Shown here: piece after piece, positions 8,035-16,114 of the stretch | How the letters are laid out: each line of letters starts with the position of its first letter | Numbering within the stretch: position 1 is the stretch's first letter | Origin: Actinomadura fibrosa | GTDB lineage: Bacteria; Actinomycetota; Actinomycetes; Streptosporangiales; Streptosporangiaceae | NCBI RefSeq assembly: GCF_900659615.1 | Contig: NZ_CAACUY010000064.1 | Span: forward strand, 1-42,722 | Direction of reading: 5' to 3' | DNA length: 42,722 nt | Position numbers and translations under genes: made by a program | The notes under the pieces: model-generated | What the model was told of the DNA's origin: nothing | The model's database searches: none | Seen by the model: the letters and a program-made list of their open reading frames with translations, nothing else

Positions 8035-8844
8035 TTAGGCGTCGCGGCGTTTGAAGAGGACTAGGGCTGCGGCTAGTAGGACTAGCGTGTAGGCGGCGAA
8101 TAGGGCTAGGCCTGTCCAGGGGGCTAGTTCGCCTTGTTGGCGGGTGGGGGAGAGGATCGCGCTGCCCGCGTTGGACGGCAGGTACTTGTTGACCGTGTCG
8201 CCCCAGGAGCCGGGTAGGAAGCCGCCTACGATGCCGAGTACGAACATCAGGACGAACACGACCACGATGGAGCCGGCCGTGTGGCGCAGCAGCGTTCCGA
8301 CGGCGAGTGCCAGGATCGCGATGAGCGCCAGGTAGACGCCGCCGCCGATGACCGCGCGGAGGACGCCCCGGTCGCCGAGCGAGCCGTCCAGGCCCTTCGT
8401 GGCCAGGATGAGCTGGCTCGCGTAGAAGGACGCGAACGAGACGGCGAGGCCGACGAGCAGGACGACCACGCCGAGCACGACCGTCTTCGCGGCGAGGTAG
8501 GTCACGCGGCGCGGGACCGCGGTCAGCGTCGTGCGGATCATCCCGGACGCGTACTCGGCGGTGATGACCAGCACGCCCAGCGCGCCGAAGATGACCATGG
8601 CGAAGTAGAAGGCGGCCTGGATCGGCAGCATCGGCGTGAACGTGGCCCGGTCGTTCGAGCTCATGTCGTCGAAGGACGCGCTGAACGCGAGCGCCCACAG
8701 CGCGGAGAACCCGATGAGGACGACCGCGCCGGCGAAGAGCGTCCAGAACGTCGACTTGACTGTCAGGATCTTCGTCCACTCGGCGGAGAGGACGTTGGCG
8801 AACCGCATCCGTTTGGCGGGCTTCGCTGCTGTCGCGTCGCTCAT
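8035..8844 (-). CDS. ABC-2 type transporter permease
   Basis: This 269-residue membrane protein has about six hydrophobic segments, starting with WTLFAGAVVLIGFSALWALAF and ending with ALFAAYTLVLLAAALVLF. The N-terminal phrase NVLSAEWTKILTVKSTFWTL is typical of actinobacterial exporter permeases of the BcrB/NatB kind. The ATG overlaps the stop of the ATPase gene (ATGA), so the pair is translationally coupled and forms one exporter. The substrate is not predictable; such pairs often export lipids, antibiotics or sodium. The 3' end is enriched in CTA leucine codons. Confidence 0.85.
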   Translation of the reverse strand: MSDATAAKPAKRMRFANVLSAEWTKILTVKSTFWTLFAGAVVLIGFSALWALAFSASFDDMSSNDRATFTPMLPIQAAFYFAMVIFGALGVLVITAEYASGMIRTTLTAVPRRVTYLAAKTVVLGVVVLLVGLAVSFASFYASQLILATKGLDGSLGDRGVLRAVIGGGVYLALIAILALAVGTLLRHTAGSIVVVFVLMFVLGIVGGFLPGSWGDTVNKYLPSNAGSAILSPTRQQGELAPWTGLALFAAYTLVLLAAALVLFKRRDA

Positions 8845-9986
8845 GTGAGTCCCCAACCCGGGTTGCCTGTGGTCTGGGTGGGGCCGTTTTGCGGTGTGAT
8901 CGGGACGCCGTCCGGTGGGGTGGGGGTGCCGCCGGCGTCGGATACCGGGACGGGGGAGGGAGGCGGCGCCTGCGGAGGTGCGGGTGGCGGGCCTTGCGGG
9001 AGTGTGGGCGGGTCCTGCGGCGGGGCCTGCGGGAGTGTGGGCGGGTCCTGCGCAGGCGGGGTCTGCGGGGGAGACGGTTGCGGGGTGGCGGCGTGGTATT
9101 CGACGGTGTCGCCGGTCAGGCGCATGAACGCCTCCTCCAGGGACGGCTGGACGGTCGCGAGCTCGTGCAGCCGCAGGCCGTTGTCGGCGGCGATGTCGCC
9201 GATGTCCGCGGCGGGGACGCCGGTCACGCGCAGGCCGCCGGCGGGGTCGCCCTCGACGCGGTGCCCGCGGGCGGTGAGGTGCCGTGCCAGCTCGGCGAGC
9301 TGCGGTGACCGGACCAGGACGTGGCTGGTGGCGTTCGCGTCGATGAACTCGCGCGTGCCGGTGTCGGCGAGGATGCGGCCGCGGCCGATGACGACCAGGT
9401 GGTCGGCGGTGAGCGCCATCTCCGACATGAGGTGGCTGGAGACGAAGACGGTCCGGCCCTCCCGGGCGAGGCCCCGCATCAGCGTGCGGATCCACAGGAT
9501 GCCTTCGGGGTCGAGGCCGTTGACGGGCTCGTCGAACATCAGCACGCCCGGGTCGCCGAGGAGGGCCGCGGCGATGCCGAGCCGCTGGCCCATGCCGAGC
9601 GAGAACCCGCGGAACGGCTTCTTCGCGACGCTCCGCAGGCCGACGAGGTCGAGCATCTCGTCCACGCGCCGTTTCGGGATGCCGTTGCTCTTGGCGAGGA
9701 CGAGCAGGTGGTTGCGGGCGCTGCGGCCGCCGTGGACGGCCTTGGCGTCCAGGAGCGCGCCGACCTCGCGGAGCGGCGCGGCGAGCGAGCGGTAGGGGCG
9801 GCCGTTGACGGTGACCTGGCCCGCGGTGGGACGGTCGAGGCCGAGGACCATGCGCATCGTGGTCGACTTGCCGGCGCCGTTCGGGCCGAGGAAGCCGGTG
9901 ACGCGGCCGGGCAGGACGGTGAAGTCGGCATGGTCGACGGCGGTCTTGCCCCCGTACCGCTTGGTCAGCCCGCGCGCCTCGATCAT
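8841..9986 (-). CDS. ABC transporter ATP-binding protein with long Pro/Gln-rich C-terminal tail
   Basis: This 381-residue ATPase has Walker A GPNGAGKST (about residues 34-42), the signature region SLGMGQRLGIAAALLGD with Walker B VLMFDEPVNGLDPEG, and the switch histidine in SSHLMSE. The domain and its usual C-terminal extension end near residue 300. About 80 further residues are low-complexity, dominated by P, Q and T, with an 11-residue tandem repeat (consensus PQDPPTLPQAP). Such a tail is not part of the family core. It is probably disordered and may bind a partner or have grown by slippage. The gene is first in a two-gene operon with the permease. Confidence 0.9.
   Translation of the reverse strand: MIEARGLTKRYGGKTAVDHADFTVLPGRVTGFLGPNGAGKSTTMRMVLGLDRPTAGQVTVNGRPYRSLAAPLREVGALLDAKAVHGGRSARNHLLVLAKSNGIPKRRVDEMLDLVGLRSVAKKPFRGFSLGMGQRLGIAAALLGDPGVLMFDEPVNGLDPEGILWIRTLMRGLAREGRTVFVSSHLMSEMALTADHLVVIGRGRILADTGTREFIDANATSHVLVRSPQLAELARHLTARGHRVEGDPAGGLRVTGVPAADIGDIAADNGLRLHELATVQPSLEEAFMRLTGDTVEYHAATPQPSPPQTPPAQDPPTLPQAPPQDPPTLPQGPPPAPPQAPPPSPVPVSDAGGTPTPPDGVPITPQNGPTQTTGNPGWGLT
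8998..9063. repeat. 33-bp tandem repeat inside the ATPase tail
   Basis: Two adjacent 33-bp units share an identical 22-bp start (GGGAGTGTGGGCGGGTCCTG plus CG) and encode the 11-residue Pro/Gln repeat. The multiple-of-three unit preserves frame, so copy number may vary between strains without breaking the gene. Confidence 0.75.
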
Positions 9987-10026
9987 GTGCTGCTGATACC
10001 GGACGGCCCGCGTCCGGAAACGGCGG

Positions 10027-10070
10027 CGGCGGGCATCCGGGGTGAAGTTTCACCCGCGGATTGCCCGCCG
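10027..10070 (-). terminator. Nested inverted repeat between the FKBP gene and the ABC operon
   Basis: An outer pair CGGCGGGC/GCCCGCCG encloses a near-perfect inner dyad GGGTGAA-GT-TTCACCC. It lies 23 bases downstream of the FKBP stop and 41 bases upstream of the ABC ATPase ATG. It can serve as FKBP terminator, and the inner dyad could also be an operator for the exporter genes. Confidence 0.5.
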
Positions 10071-10092
10071 TTGAGGCGTCCCCGCGGCGCGG

Positions 10093-10467
10093 TCAGTTCA
10101 CCGAGACGAGGTCCACGACGAAGATGAGCGTCTCGCCGGGCTTGATGGCGGGGCTCGGGCTGCGGTCGCCGTAGGCGAGGTGCGGCGGGATGACGAGCTT
10201 GCGGCGGCCGCCGACCTTCATCCCGACGATGCCCATGTCCCAGCCCTTGATGACGCGTCCGGCGCCGAGCTGGAAGTCGAAGGTGCCGCCGCGGTTCCAG
10301 GAGGCGTCGAACTCCTCGCCGGTGGACCAGGAGACGCCGACGTAGTGCATCGACACCTTCGAGCCCTTGGTGGCCTCCTGGCCCTCGCCCTCGGTGATGT
10401 CGGTGATGTCGAGGTACTCGGGCGGCCGGCCCTCGGGGAAGTCGATCTCGGGGCGTTCAAGCGCCAT
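10093..10467 (-). CDS. FKBP-type peptidyl-prolyl cis-trans isomerase
   Basis: This 124-residue protein is a complete single FKBP domain. It shows VSMHYVG, the pocket segment FDASWNRGGTFDFQLGAG, VIKGWDMGIVGMKVGGRRKL and the terminal IPPHLAYG, ending in LIFVVDLVSV. The conserved aromatic and Asp pocket residues are present. The ATG beginning MALERPEIDFPEG was chosen because GGAG sits about seven bases upstream and the length matches actinobacterial homologues; a longer in-frame start adds 31 unlikely residues. No signal peptide is seen, so it is a cytoplasmic folding catalyst. A TAGGCT box on this strand about 45 bases upstream is a likely -10 element. It is unlinked functionally to its neighbours. 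Confidence 0.93.
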   Translation of the reverse strand: MALERPEIDFPEGRPPEYLDITDITEGEGQEATKGSKVSMHYVGVSWSTGEEFDASWNRGGTFDFQLGAGRVIKGWDMGIVGMKVGGRRKLVIPPHLAYGDRSPSPAIKPGETLIFVVDLVSVN

Positions 10468-10560
10468 GGACGGGCTCCAGCGGTCGTCGTCGGTCGTGCG
10501 GACGCCGCTCAGCCTAACGGCACGCCCGGCCACGAAAGAACGACCGTCCCGTTGGCACAT

Positions 10561-10597
10561 TGCGACGGTTTCGCAGGTGGGCGGGGTCCGGTAGACC
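10561..10597 (+). promoter_or_regulatory. Promoter region of hyuA with a short dyad
   Basis: TGCGA-cggtt-TCGCA forms a small inverted repeat, and TAGACC, seven bases before the ATG, resembles a -10 box. The lack of a Shine-Dalgarno sequence points to leaderless transcription. The operator role of the dyad is speculative. Confidence 0.35.
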
Positions 10598-10604
10598 CTT
10601 GGGC

Positions 10605-12641
10605 ATGGCGCGGCTGCGGATCGGGATCGACACGGGCGGGACGTTCACCGACGTCGTCGCGCTGGACGAGGACACCGGCGAGGTCGTCACGACGAAGACG
10701 CCCTCGACGCCCGCCGATCCGGCGGCGGGGTTCGCGGCGGGCGCGGCGAAGGCGCTGCGGCTGGCGGGCGCGGCGCGGGAGGACGTCGCGGCGCTCTGCC
10801 ACGGCACGACGGTCGCGACGAACCGGCTGCTGGAGGACCGGATCGACGACCTCGGGTTCGTGACGACCGAGGGGTTCGGGGCGCTGCTGGAGATCGCGCG
10901 GCAGAGCGTCCCGGACGGGTACGGCAACAGCTACTTCTGGGTGAAGCCGCCGCGGATCGTCCCGCCGGGGCGGGTGCGGGAGGTCGGCGGGCGGCTCGAC
11001 CACACCGGGGCGGAGCTGCGGCCGTTCGACGAGGGGTCGGCGGTGGCGGCGGCGCGCCGGCTCCGGGACGCGGGGGTCCGCGCGATCGGGGTGTGCTTCC
11101 TGCATTCCTACGCGAACCCGGCGCACGAGCTCGCGATGCGGGACGTGTTGCGCCGCGAGCATCCGGACGCGGTGGTGTCGCTGTCGTGCGAGGTGCTGCG
11201 GGAGTACCGGGAGTACGAGCGGGCGGTGACGACGCTGGTGGACGCGGCGGTGAAGCCCGCGATGGGCGGCTACCTCGCGCGGATCGCGGCGGGGGCGGCG
11301 GCGCGTCCGCTGGTGATGAACAGCAACGGCGGCGTGCTGTCGGCGGACGAGGTGGCCCGGCGCCCGATCACGACGGTGCTGTCCGGCCCGGCGGCGGGGG
11401 CGCTCGGCGCGGCGTTCGTCGTCGCGCACAGCGGCCACGGGTCGGTGGTGACGCTGGACGGCGGCGGGACGTCCACGGACGTCGCCGTCGTCGTGGACGG
11501 GGAGCCGACGCTCACGACGGAGGGCGCGGTCGGCCGCCATCCCGTCAAGATCCCGATGATCGACATCGTGACGGTGGGGGCGGGCGGCGGCTCGGTCGCG
11601 TGGCGGGCGCCAGAGGGCGCGCTGAAGGTGGGGCCGCGCAGCGCGGGCGCCGATCCGGGGCCGCTGTGCTACGGGCGCGGCGGCACGGAGGTCACGGTGA
11701 CGGACGCGCACGCCGTCCTCGGCCGGATCCCGCCGCACCTGCTCGGCGGCGAGGTGCCCCTGGACGTGGCGGCGGCGCGCGCGGGCGTGGAGGCGCTCGC
11801 GGCGGAGCTCGGGCTCGGGGTCGAGCGGGCCGCGGCGGGCGTCCTGGAGATCTCGGCGTGGAACCAGGCGAACGCGATCCGGCAGATCACGGTGAAGCGG
11901 GGCCTGGACGTCCGCGATTATCCGCTCGTCGCGTTCGGCGGTTCGGGTCCGCTGCTGGCGTGCCGGCTGCTGGACGTGCTCGGCTCGCCCGCCGCCGTGA
12001 TCCCGGAGAATCCCGGCAATCTGTCGGCATTCGGGCTGCTCACCGTGGACGTGCGGAACGACCACGTCCGGACCCGGGTCGTCCGCGACACCGAGCTGGA
12101 TCCGACGCTGCTCGGCGAGGTGTTCGGCGAGCTGGAGCGGGAGGCGGCGGAGGCCCTGCAACGGGAGGGCTTCGGCGAAGGTCGCTATGTCCGGTCCGCG
12201 GATCTGCGGTATCACGGTCAGGCGTTCGAGGTGCGGGTTCCCGCGCCGACCGGCCCGCCGGACGAGGCGTTCCGCGCGGAGGTCGTGCGGCGCTTCCACG
12301 ACGCGCACGAGGCGCTGTACGGGTACTGCCACCGCGACGGTGGCGGGCAGCATCCGGTCGAGTGGGTGAACCTGCGGGTGTCGGGCATCGGCCCGATCAC
12401 CCGGCCCCGGCTGCGCGAGCGGCCGCCCGGCGACGGCGACCCGTCCCGCGCCCGGACCGGGACGCGGCGGGTCTACTTCGACGCGTGGGAGGACGCGACC
12501 GTCTACCGGCGGGAGAGGCTGGCGCCCGGTGACGTCGTGGACGGTCCGGCCGTGATCGAGGAGTTCGGCTCCACGCTGCCGCTGCACCCCGGCTTCCGGG
12601 CGCGCTTGGACGGCTACGGCAACCTGGTGGTGACCCGATGA
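10605..12641 (+). CDS. Hydantoinase/oxoprolinase subunit A (HyuA family)
   Basis: This 678-residue protein is a full-length HyuA-family subunit. The N-terminal hydantoinase/oxoprolinase domain begins GIDTGGTFTDVVALDED, an ASKHA-type phosphate-binding loop, followed by HGTTVATNRLLE. The second ATPase segment shows LSGPAAGALGA and LDGGGTSTDVAVV. The C-terminal region is standard. With subunit B it forms ATP-dependent enzymes that open cyclic amides (5-oxoproline, N-methylhydantoin, caprolactam) or carboxylate ketones. Here it overlaps hyuB by four bases, and matB follows. The substrate is unknown; a link to the pyrimidine route (ureidomalonate or a ring product) is inferred from location only. 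Confidence 0.9.
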   Translation: MARLRIGIDTGGTFTDVVALDEDTGEVVTTKTPSTPADPAAGFAAGAAKALRLAGAAREDVAALCHGTTVATNRLLEDRIDDLGFVTTEGFGALLEIARQSVPDGYGNSYFWVKPPRIVPPGRVREVGGRLDHTGAELRPFDEGSAVAAARRLRDAGVRAIGVCFLHSYANPAHELAMRDVLRREHPDAVVSLSCEVLREYREYERAVTTLVDAAVKPAMGGYLARIAAGAAARPLVMNSNGGVLSADEVARRPITTVLSGPAAGALGAAFVVAHSGHGSVVTLDGGGTSTDVAVVVDGEPTLTTEGAVGRHPVKIPMIDIVTVGAGGGSVAWRAPEGALKVGPRSAGADPGPLCYGRGGTEVTVTDAHAVLGRIPPHLLGGEVPLDVAAARAGVEALAAELGLGVERAAAGVLEISAWNQANAIRQITVKRGLDVRDYPLVAFGGSGPLLACRLLDVLGSPAAVIPENPGNLSAFGLLTVDVRNDHVRTRVVRDTELDPTLLGEVFGELEREAAEALQREGFGEGRYVRSADLRYHGQAFEVRVPAPTGPPDEAFRAEVVRRFHDAHEALYGYCHRDGGGQHPVEWVNLRVSGIGPITRPRLRERPPGDGDPSRARTGTRRVYFDAWEDATVYRRERLAPGDVVDGPAVIEEFGSTLPLHPGFRARLDGYGNLVVTR

Positions 12642-14575
12642 CCGAGACGGCGGGCGGCAGCGCGGCGGACTCCACGCGGGGTCCTGCGGCGGGCGGCGAC
12701 GCGGCGGACTTCGCGCGGGATCCTGCGGCGGGCGGCGGCGCGGCGATGCCGGACCCCGTCCTGCTGGAGATCGTCGAGGGAACGCTCGCGTCGGTGGAGC
12801 GCGAGGTGGAGACGGCCATCGCGCGGACCGCCCGCTCCCCGATGATCCGGGACGCGCACGACTTCCGGGCGGGCATCCACGACCGGCGGCTCCGCAAGCT
12901 GACGGGCCGCTCGTACTCGGCGCTGGTGCATCCGGTCGCCCGCGACTTCCCGCTGGAGGAGATGCGGGAGGGCGACGTGTTCTTCCACAACGACGTGTAC
13001 CTGTCGGAGGGCGGTATCGGGCATCTGCCCGACCTGTGCGTGACGGTGCCGGTGTTCCACGCGGGGGAGGTCGTCGCGTTCGTCCAGGCGTTCGGCCACC
13101 ACGACGACATCGGCGGCGCGGTGCCCGGCTCGATGCCGAGCCACGCGCGCAGCGCGTTCGAGGAGGGCCTGATGGTCCCCCCGATCAGGCTGTGGGACCG
13201 CGGCGTCCCGAACGAGGCGGCGCTGCGGATCATGACCCGGAACTCGCGGATGCCCGACTCGCTCGCGGGCGACCTCGACGCCGAGTGCTCGGCGTGCCTG
13301 ATGGGCGCGCGGCGGCTCGGCGAGCTGTTCGGCCGCTACGGCCGTCCCGCCGTGGAGGCGTGCTTCGACGCGATCCTCGACCGGACGACCGCGACGTTCC
13401 GCCGCGAGCTGATCGCCAAGATCCCGGACGGGACGTTCGTCTGGGAGGACTACGCCGAGCACGACGGCGTCGACCCGCCCCGGCTGCACGCCCAGCGGAT
13501 CACGCTGACCGTGGACAAGGCCGCGGACGTCCCGCTCGTGATCGACTTCACCGGGACGTCCCCGCAGGCGAAGGGGCCGATCAACCACGCGGGCGACTAC
13601 GCGGACGGCGTCTTCCTGAAGAAGTGGCTGGCGCCGGTGCTGCGCAACCTGGCCGACACGCCGGAGCGCGCCGCCGAGCTCGACGTCAACGAGGGCGTCG
13701 TGCCGCTGGTCGAGATGCGGTTCCCGGAGAAGGGCACGCTGCTCACGCCCGTCTTCCCGGCGCCGACCAACGCCCGCACGTTCGTGATCCTGCGGCTGCT
13801 CGGCGTCCTCGCCGGGGTCCTCGCCAAGGCCACCGGCGGCCGGATGCCCGCCGACCAGGAGACCATCCGCTACACCGGCGTGTACGGGGAGGACGACCGC
13901 GGCCCCTACCTCATGCGGGAGGTCCTCGGCGGTGGCTCCGGCGGCCGCTACTACGCCGACGGCGAGGACACGATCCACGTCGTCCCCGACTCGCGCAACA
14001 TCCCGGTCGAGTTCGCCGAGGCCCGCTGGCCGTTCATCGTCGAGCGCCTGGGCCTTGCCGTCGACTCCGGCGGGCCGGGGGAGTACCGCGGCGGGCTCGG
14101 CTATGACAAGCACTTGCGGATGCTCCGAGACGCCCACTTCATGTCCATCGCCGACCGGTCGATCCTGTCCTGCTGGGGCGTCAACGGGGGGCGCGCCGGA
14201 CGTCCCTTCCGCGTCGACATCGACGGTGAGGAGATGGACGGCCTGGTAGACGACCATCCCGTCCGCGCCGGGCAGGTCATCCGCATCCGGACGACGGGCG
14301 GTGGCGGCTGGGGCGACCCCCTGGACCGCGACCCGTCCCGCGTGGCGCAGGACGTCGAGGACGGGAAGGTGTCCGTACAGGGCGCGCTGGACGACTACGG
14401 CGTCGTCCTGAGGGATGGGGCGGTGGACGCGGAGGCCACCGCCGAGCTGCGCGCGCGCCTGCGTGCCGAGCGCGGGCCCGCGCCGTTCTTCGACCGCGGC
14501 CCCGGTTACCCGAAACTGTCCGGAGGCCGCACCTCAGCGGACGTCGACTCCATGGATCCCGGCTCGGCGGAGTAA
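12638..14575 (+). CDS. Hydantoinase subunit B (HyuB family) with duplicated N-terminal leader
   Basis: This 645-residue subunit B overlaps hyuA as ATGA. Family features include PVARDFPLEEMREGDVFFHN, DDIGGAVPGSMP, GGGSGGRYYADGED and DSGGPGEYRGGLG, and the C-terminus GPGYPKLSGGR. The core begins near MPDPVLLEIVEG at residue 37. The first 36 residues are an alanine/glycine-rich leader made by an in-frame 39-bp duplication. The leader is either a real extension or leaves translation to start at the internal ATG at position 12746. It works with HyuA as an ATP-dependent amidohydrolase or carboxylase. Substrate is undetermined. Confidence 0.9.
   Translation: MTETAGGSAADSTRGPAAGGDAADFARDPAAGGGAAMPDPVLLEIVEGTLASVEREVETAIARTARSPMIRDAHDFRAGIHDRRLRKLTGRSYSALVHPVARDFPLEEMREGDVFFHNDVYLSEGGIGHLPDLCVTVPVFHAGEVVAFVQAFGHHDDIGGAVPGSMPSHARSAFEEGLMVPPIRLWDRGVPNEAALRIMTRNSRMPDSLAGDLDAECSACLMGARRLGELFGRYGRPAVEACFDAILDRTTATFRRELIAKIPDGTFVWEDYAEHDGVDPPRLHAQRITLTVDKAADVPLVIDFTGTSPQAKGPINHAGDYADGVFLKKWLAPVLRNLADTPERAAELDVNEGVVPLVEMRFPEKGTLLTPVFPAPTNARTFVILRLLGVLAGVLAKATGGRMPADQETIRYTGVYGEDDRGPYLMREVLGGGSGGRYYADGEDTIHVVPDSRNIPVEFAEARWPFIVERLGLAVDSGGPGEYRGGLGYDKHLRMLRDAHFMSIADRSILSCWGVNGGRAGRPFRVDIDGEEMDGLVDDHPVRAGQVIRIRTTGGGGWGDPLDRDPSRVAQDVEDGKVSVQGALDDYGVVLRDGAVDAEATAELRARLRAERGPAPFFDRGPGYPKLSGGRTSADVDSMDPGSAE
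12662..12739 (+). repeat. 39-bp tandem duplication at the 5' end of hyuB
   Basis: Two adjacent 39-bp units (12662-12700, 12701-12739) differ at only a few positions and encode 13-residue repeats of the type AADxxRxPAAGGG. The unit keeps the reading frame. It looks like a recent slippage or duplication event confined to the non-conserved leader. Confidence 0.8.
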
Positions 14576-14685
14576 CGACGCCATCTGCCCGAGCGGATGC
14601 CCGCAGCGGGGCGGGCGGGGCCGGAGGCGACACGGGCGGCATACTTCCGGGTGTCCGGGGCGCGGGATCGGGAGAGGGGCCAACG

Positions 14686-16098
14686 ATGGAGCTGTTCGGC
14701 ACGGCGGGCGGGCCCGTGCGGATCGCCGGCCGCGAGCTGGCACGGGACGAGCTGCTCGGCCGCGCGTCGGCCGTCGCCGCCGAGATCGCCGGCGCGGACG
14801 CCGTCGCCGTGCACGCCACGGCGAGCCTGGAGACGGTCGCGGCGGTGCTCGGCGGGATCGTCGCGGGCGTTCCCGTGGTGCCCGTCCCGCCCGACTCGGG
14901 CCCGGACGAGCGCGCGCACATCCTCGGCGACTCGGGCGCGGGCCTGCTGCTGGCCGCGCGCGGCGCCGCGGAGTCCCTCGGGGACGGCGGCCCGCCCCTG
15001 GTCCCGGTGGACGACCTGCCCGGCGGCGCGTCCGCGAGCCCGGCGGAGCCGCGGCCCGGCGCCACCGCGATGATCCTCTACACGAGCGGGACGACCGGCG
15101 CGCCCAAGGGCGTGCTGATCTCGCGGGACGCGATCGCCGCGGGCCTGGACGCGCTCGCCGAGGCCTGGGAGTGGACGCCGGACGACGTCCTCGTCCACGG
15201 CCTGCCGCTGTTCCACGTGCACGGCCTGATCCTCGGCGTCCTCGGGCCGCTGCGGGTCGGGTCGCCGCTCGTCCACACCGGGCGGCCCAGGCCGGAGTTG
15301 TACGCGGCGGCGGCGCGCGACGACGGCGGCTCGCTGTTCTTCGGCGTCCCGACCGTGTGGTCGAGGACGGCGGCGGACCCGTCCGCGGCGGAGGCGCTGC
15401 GCCGGGCGCGGCTGCTCGTCTCCGGGAGCGCGCCGCTGCCCGTGCCGGTGTTCGAGCGGCTCGCCGCCCTCACCGGGCACCGGCCGGTCGAGCGCTACGG
15501 CATGACCGAGACGCTGATCACCGTGAGCGCCCGCGCCGCCGGGGACCGCCGTCCCGGATACGTCGGCACGCCGCTGCCCGGCGTCGAGACGCGGCTGGTC
15601 GCCGAGGACGGCACGCCGGTCCCGGCCGACGGGGAGACGCCGGGTGAGCTGCACGTCCGCGCGCCGATGCTGTTCCAGGGCTACCTCAACCGGCCGGAGG
15701 CCACCGCGAAGGCGTTCGCCGAGGACGGCTGGTTCCGCACCGGGGACATCGCCGCCGTCGGACCGGACGGCTGGCACCGCATCGTCGGCCGCGCCTCCAC
15801 CGACCTGATCAAGAGCGGCGGCTACCGGATCGGCGCGGGCGAGGTCGAGAACGCCCTGCTCGCGCATCCGGGCGTCCGGGAGGCGGCCGTCGTCGGCACC
15901 CCGCACGAGGACCTGGGGGAGCAGGTCACGGCGTTCGTGGTGGCCGACGGCGTCGCCGAGCGGCAGCTCATCGACTTCGTGGCCGAGCGCCTGTCGGCGC
16001 ACAAGCGCCCACGCACGGTCCACCTGGTGGAGTCGCTGCCGCGCAACGCGATGGGCAAGGTCGTCAAGACCCGCCTCGGCGAGGCGACGGCACCCTAG
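14686..16098 (+). CDS. matB: Malonyl-CoA synthetase (MatB-type acyl-CoA ligase)
   Basis: This 470-residue AMP-forming ligase resembles Streptomyces MatB through its length, including the shared stretch GLPLFHVHGLILGVLGPL. It has the P-loop TSGTTGAPKG near residue 132, ERYGMTET near 268, the TGD adenosine-binding motif near 351, the hinge KSGGYRIGAGEVE near 375, and the C-terminal catalytic lysine in NAMGKVVKT. MatB makes malonyl-CoA from malonate, CoA and ATP in the cytoplasm. Malonate is the end product of oxidative pyrimidine breakdown, so its place between HyuAB and CodA makes metabolic sense. The ATG follows GGAGAGG by about eight bases. Methylmalonate is also accepted by known MatB enzymes. 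Confidence 0.9.
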   Translation: MELFGTAGGPVRIAGRELARDELLGRASAVAAEIAGADAVAVHATASLETVAAVLGGIVAGVPVVPVPPDSGPDERAHILGDSGAGLLLAARGAAESLGDGGPPLVPVDDLPGGASASPAEPRPGATAMILYTSGTTGAPKGVLISRDAIAAGLDALAEAWEWTPDDVLVHGLPLFHVHGLILGVLGPLRVGSPLVHTGRPRPELYAAAARDDGGSLFFGVPTVWSRTAADPSAAEALRRARLLVSGSAPLPVPVFERLAALTGHRPVERYGMTETLITVSARAAGDRRPGYVGTPLPGVETRLVAEDGTPVPADGETPGELHVRAPMLFQGYLNRPEATAKAFAEDGWFRTGDIAAVGPDGWHRIVGRASTDLIKSGGYRIGAGEVENALLAHPGVREAAVVGTPHEDLGEQVTAFVVADGVAERQLIDFVAERLSAHKRPRTVHLVESLPRNAMGKVVKTRLGEATAP

Positions 16099-16114
16099 CG
16101 TCGTCCGGCGCGCG

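Noticed and set aside
10605..14575. Dihydropyrimidinase/D-hydantoinase of the reductive pyrimidine pathway
   Set aside because: The proteins belong to the ATP-dependent HyuA/HyuB (oxoprolinase) family, unrelated to the metal-dependent dihydropyrimidinases. No dihydropyrimidine dehydrogenase or beta-ureidopropionase gene is present.
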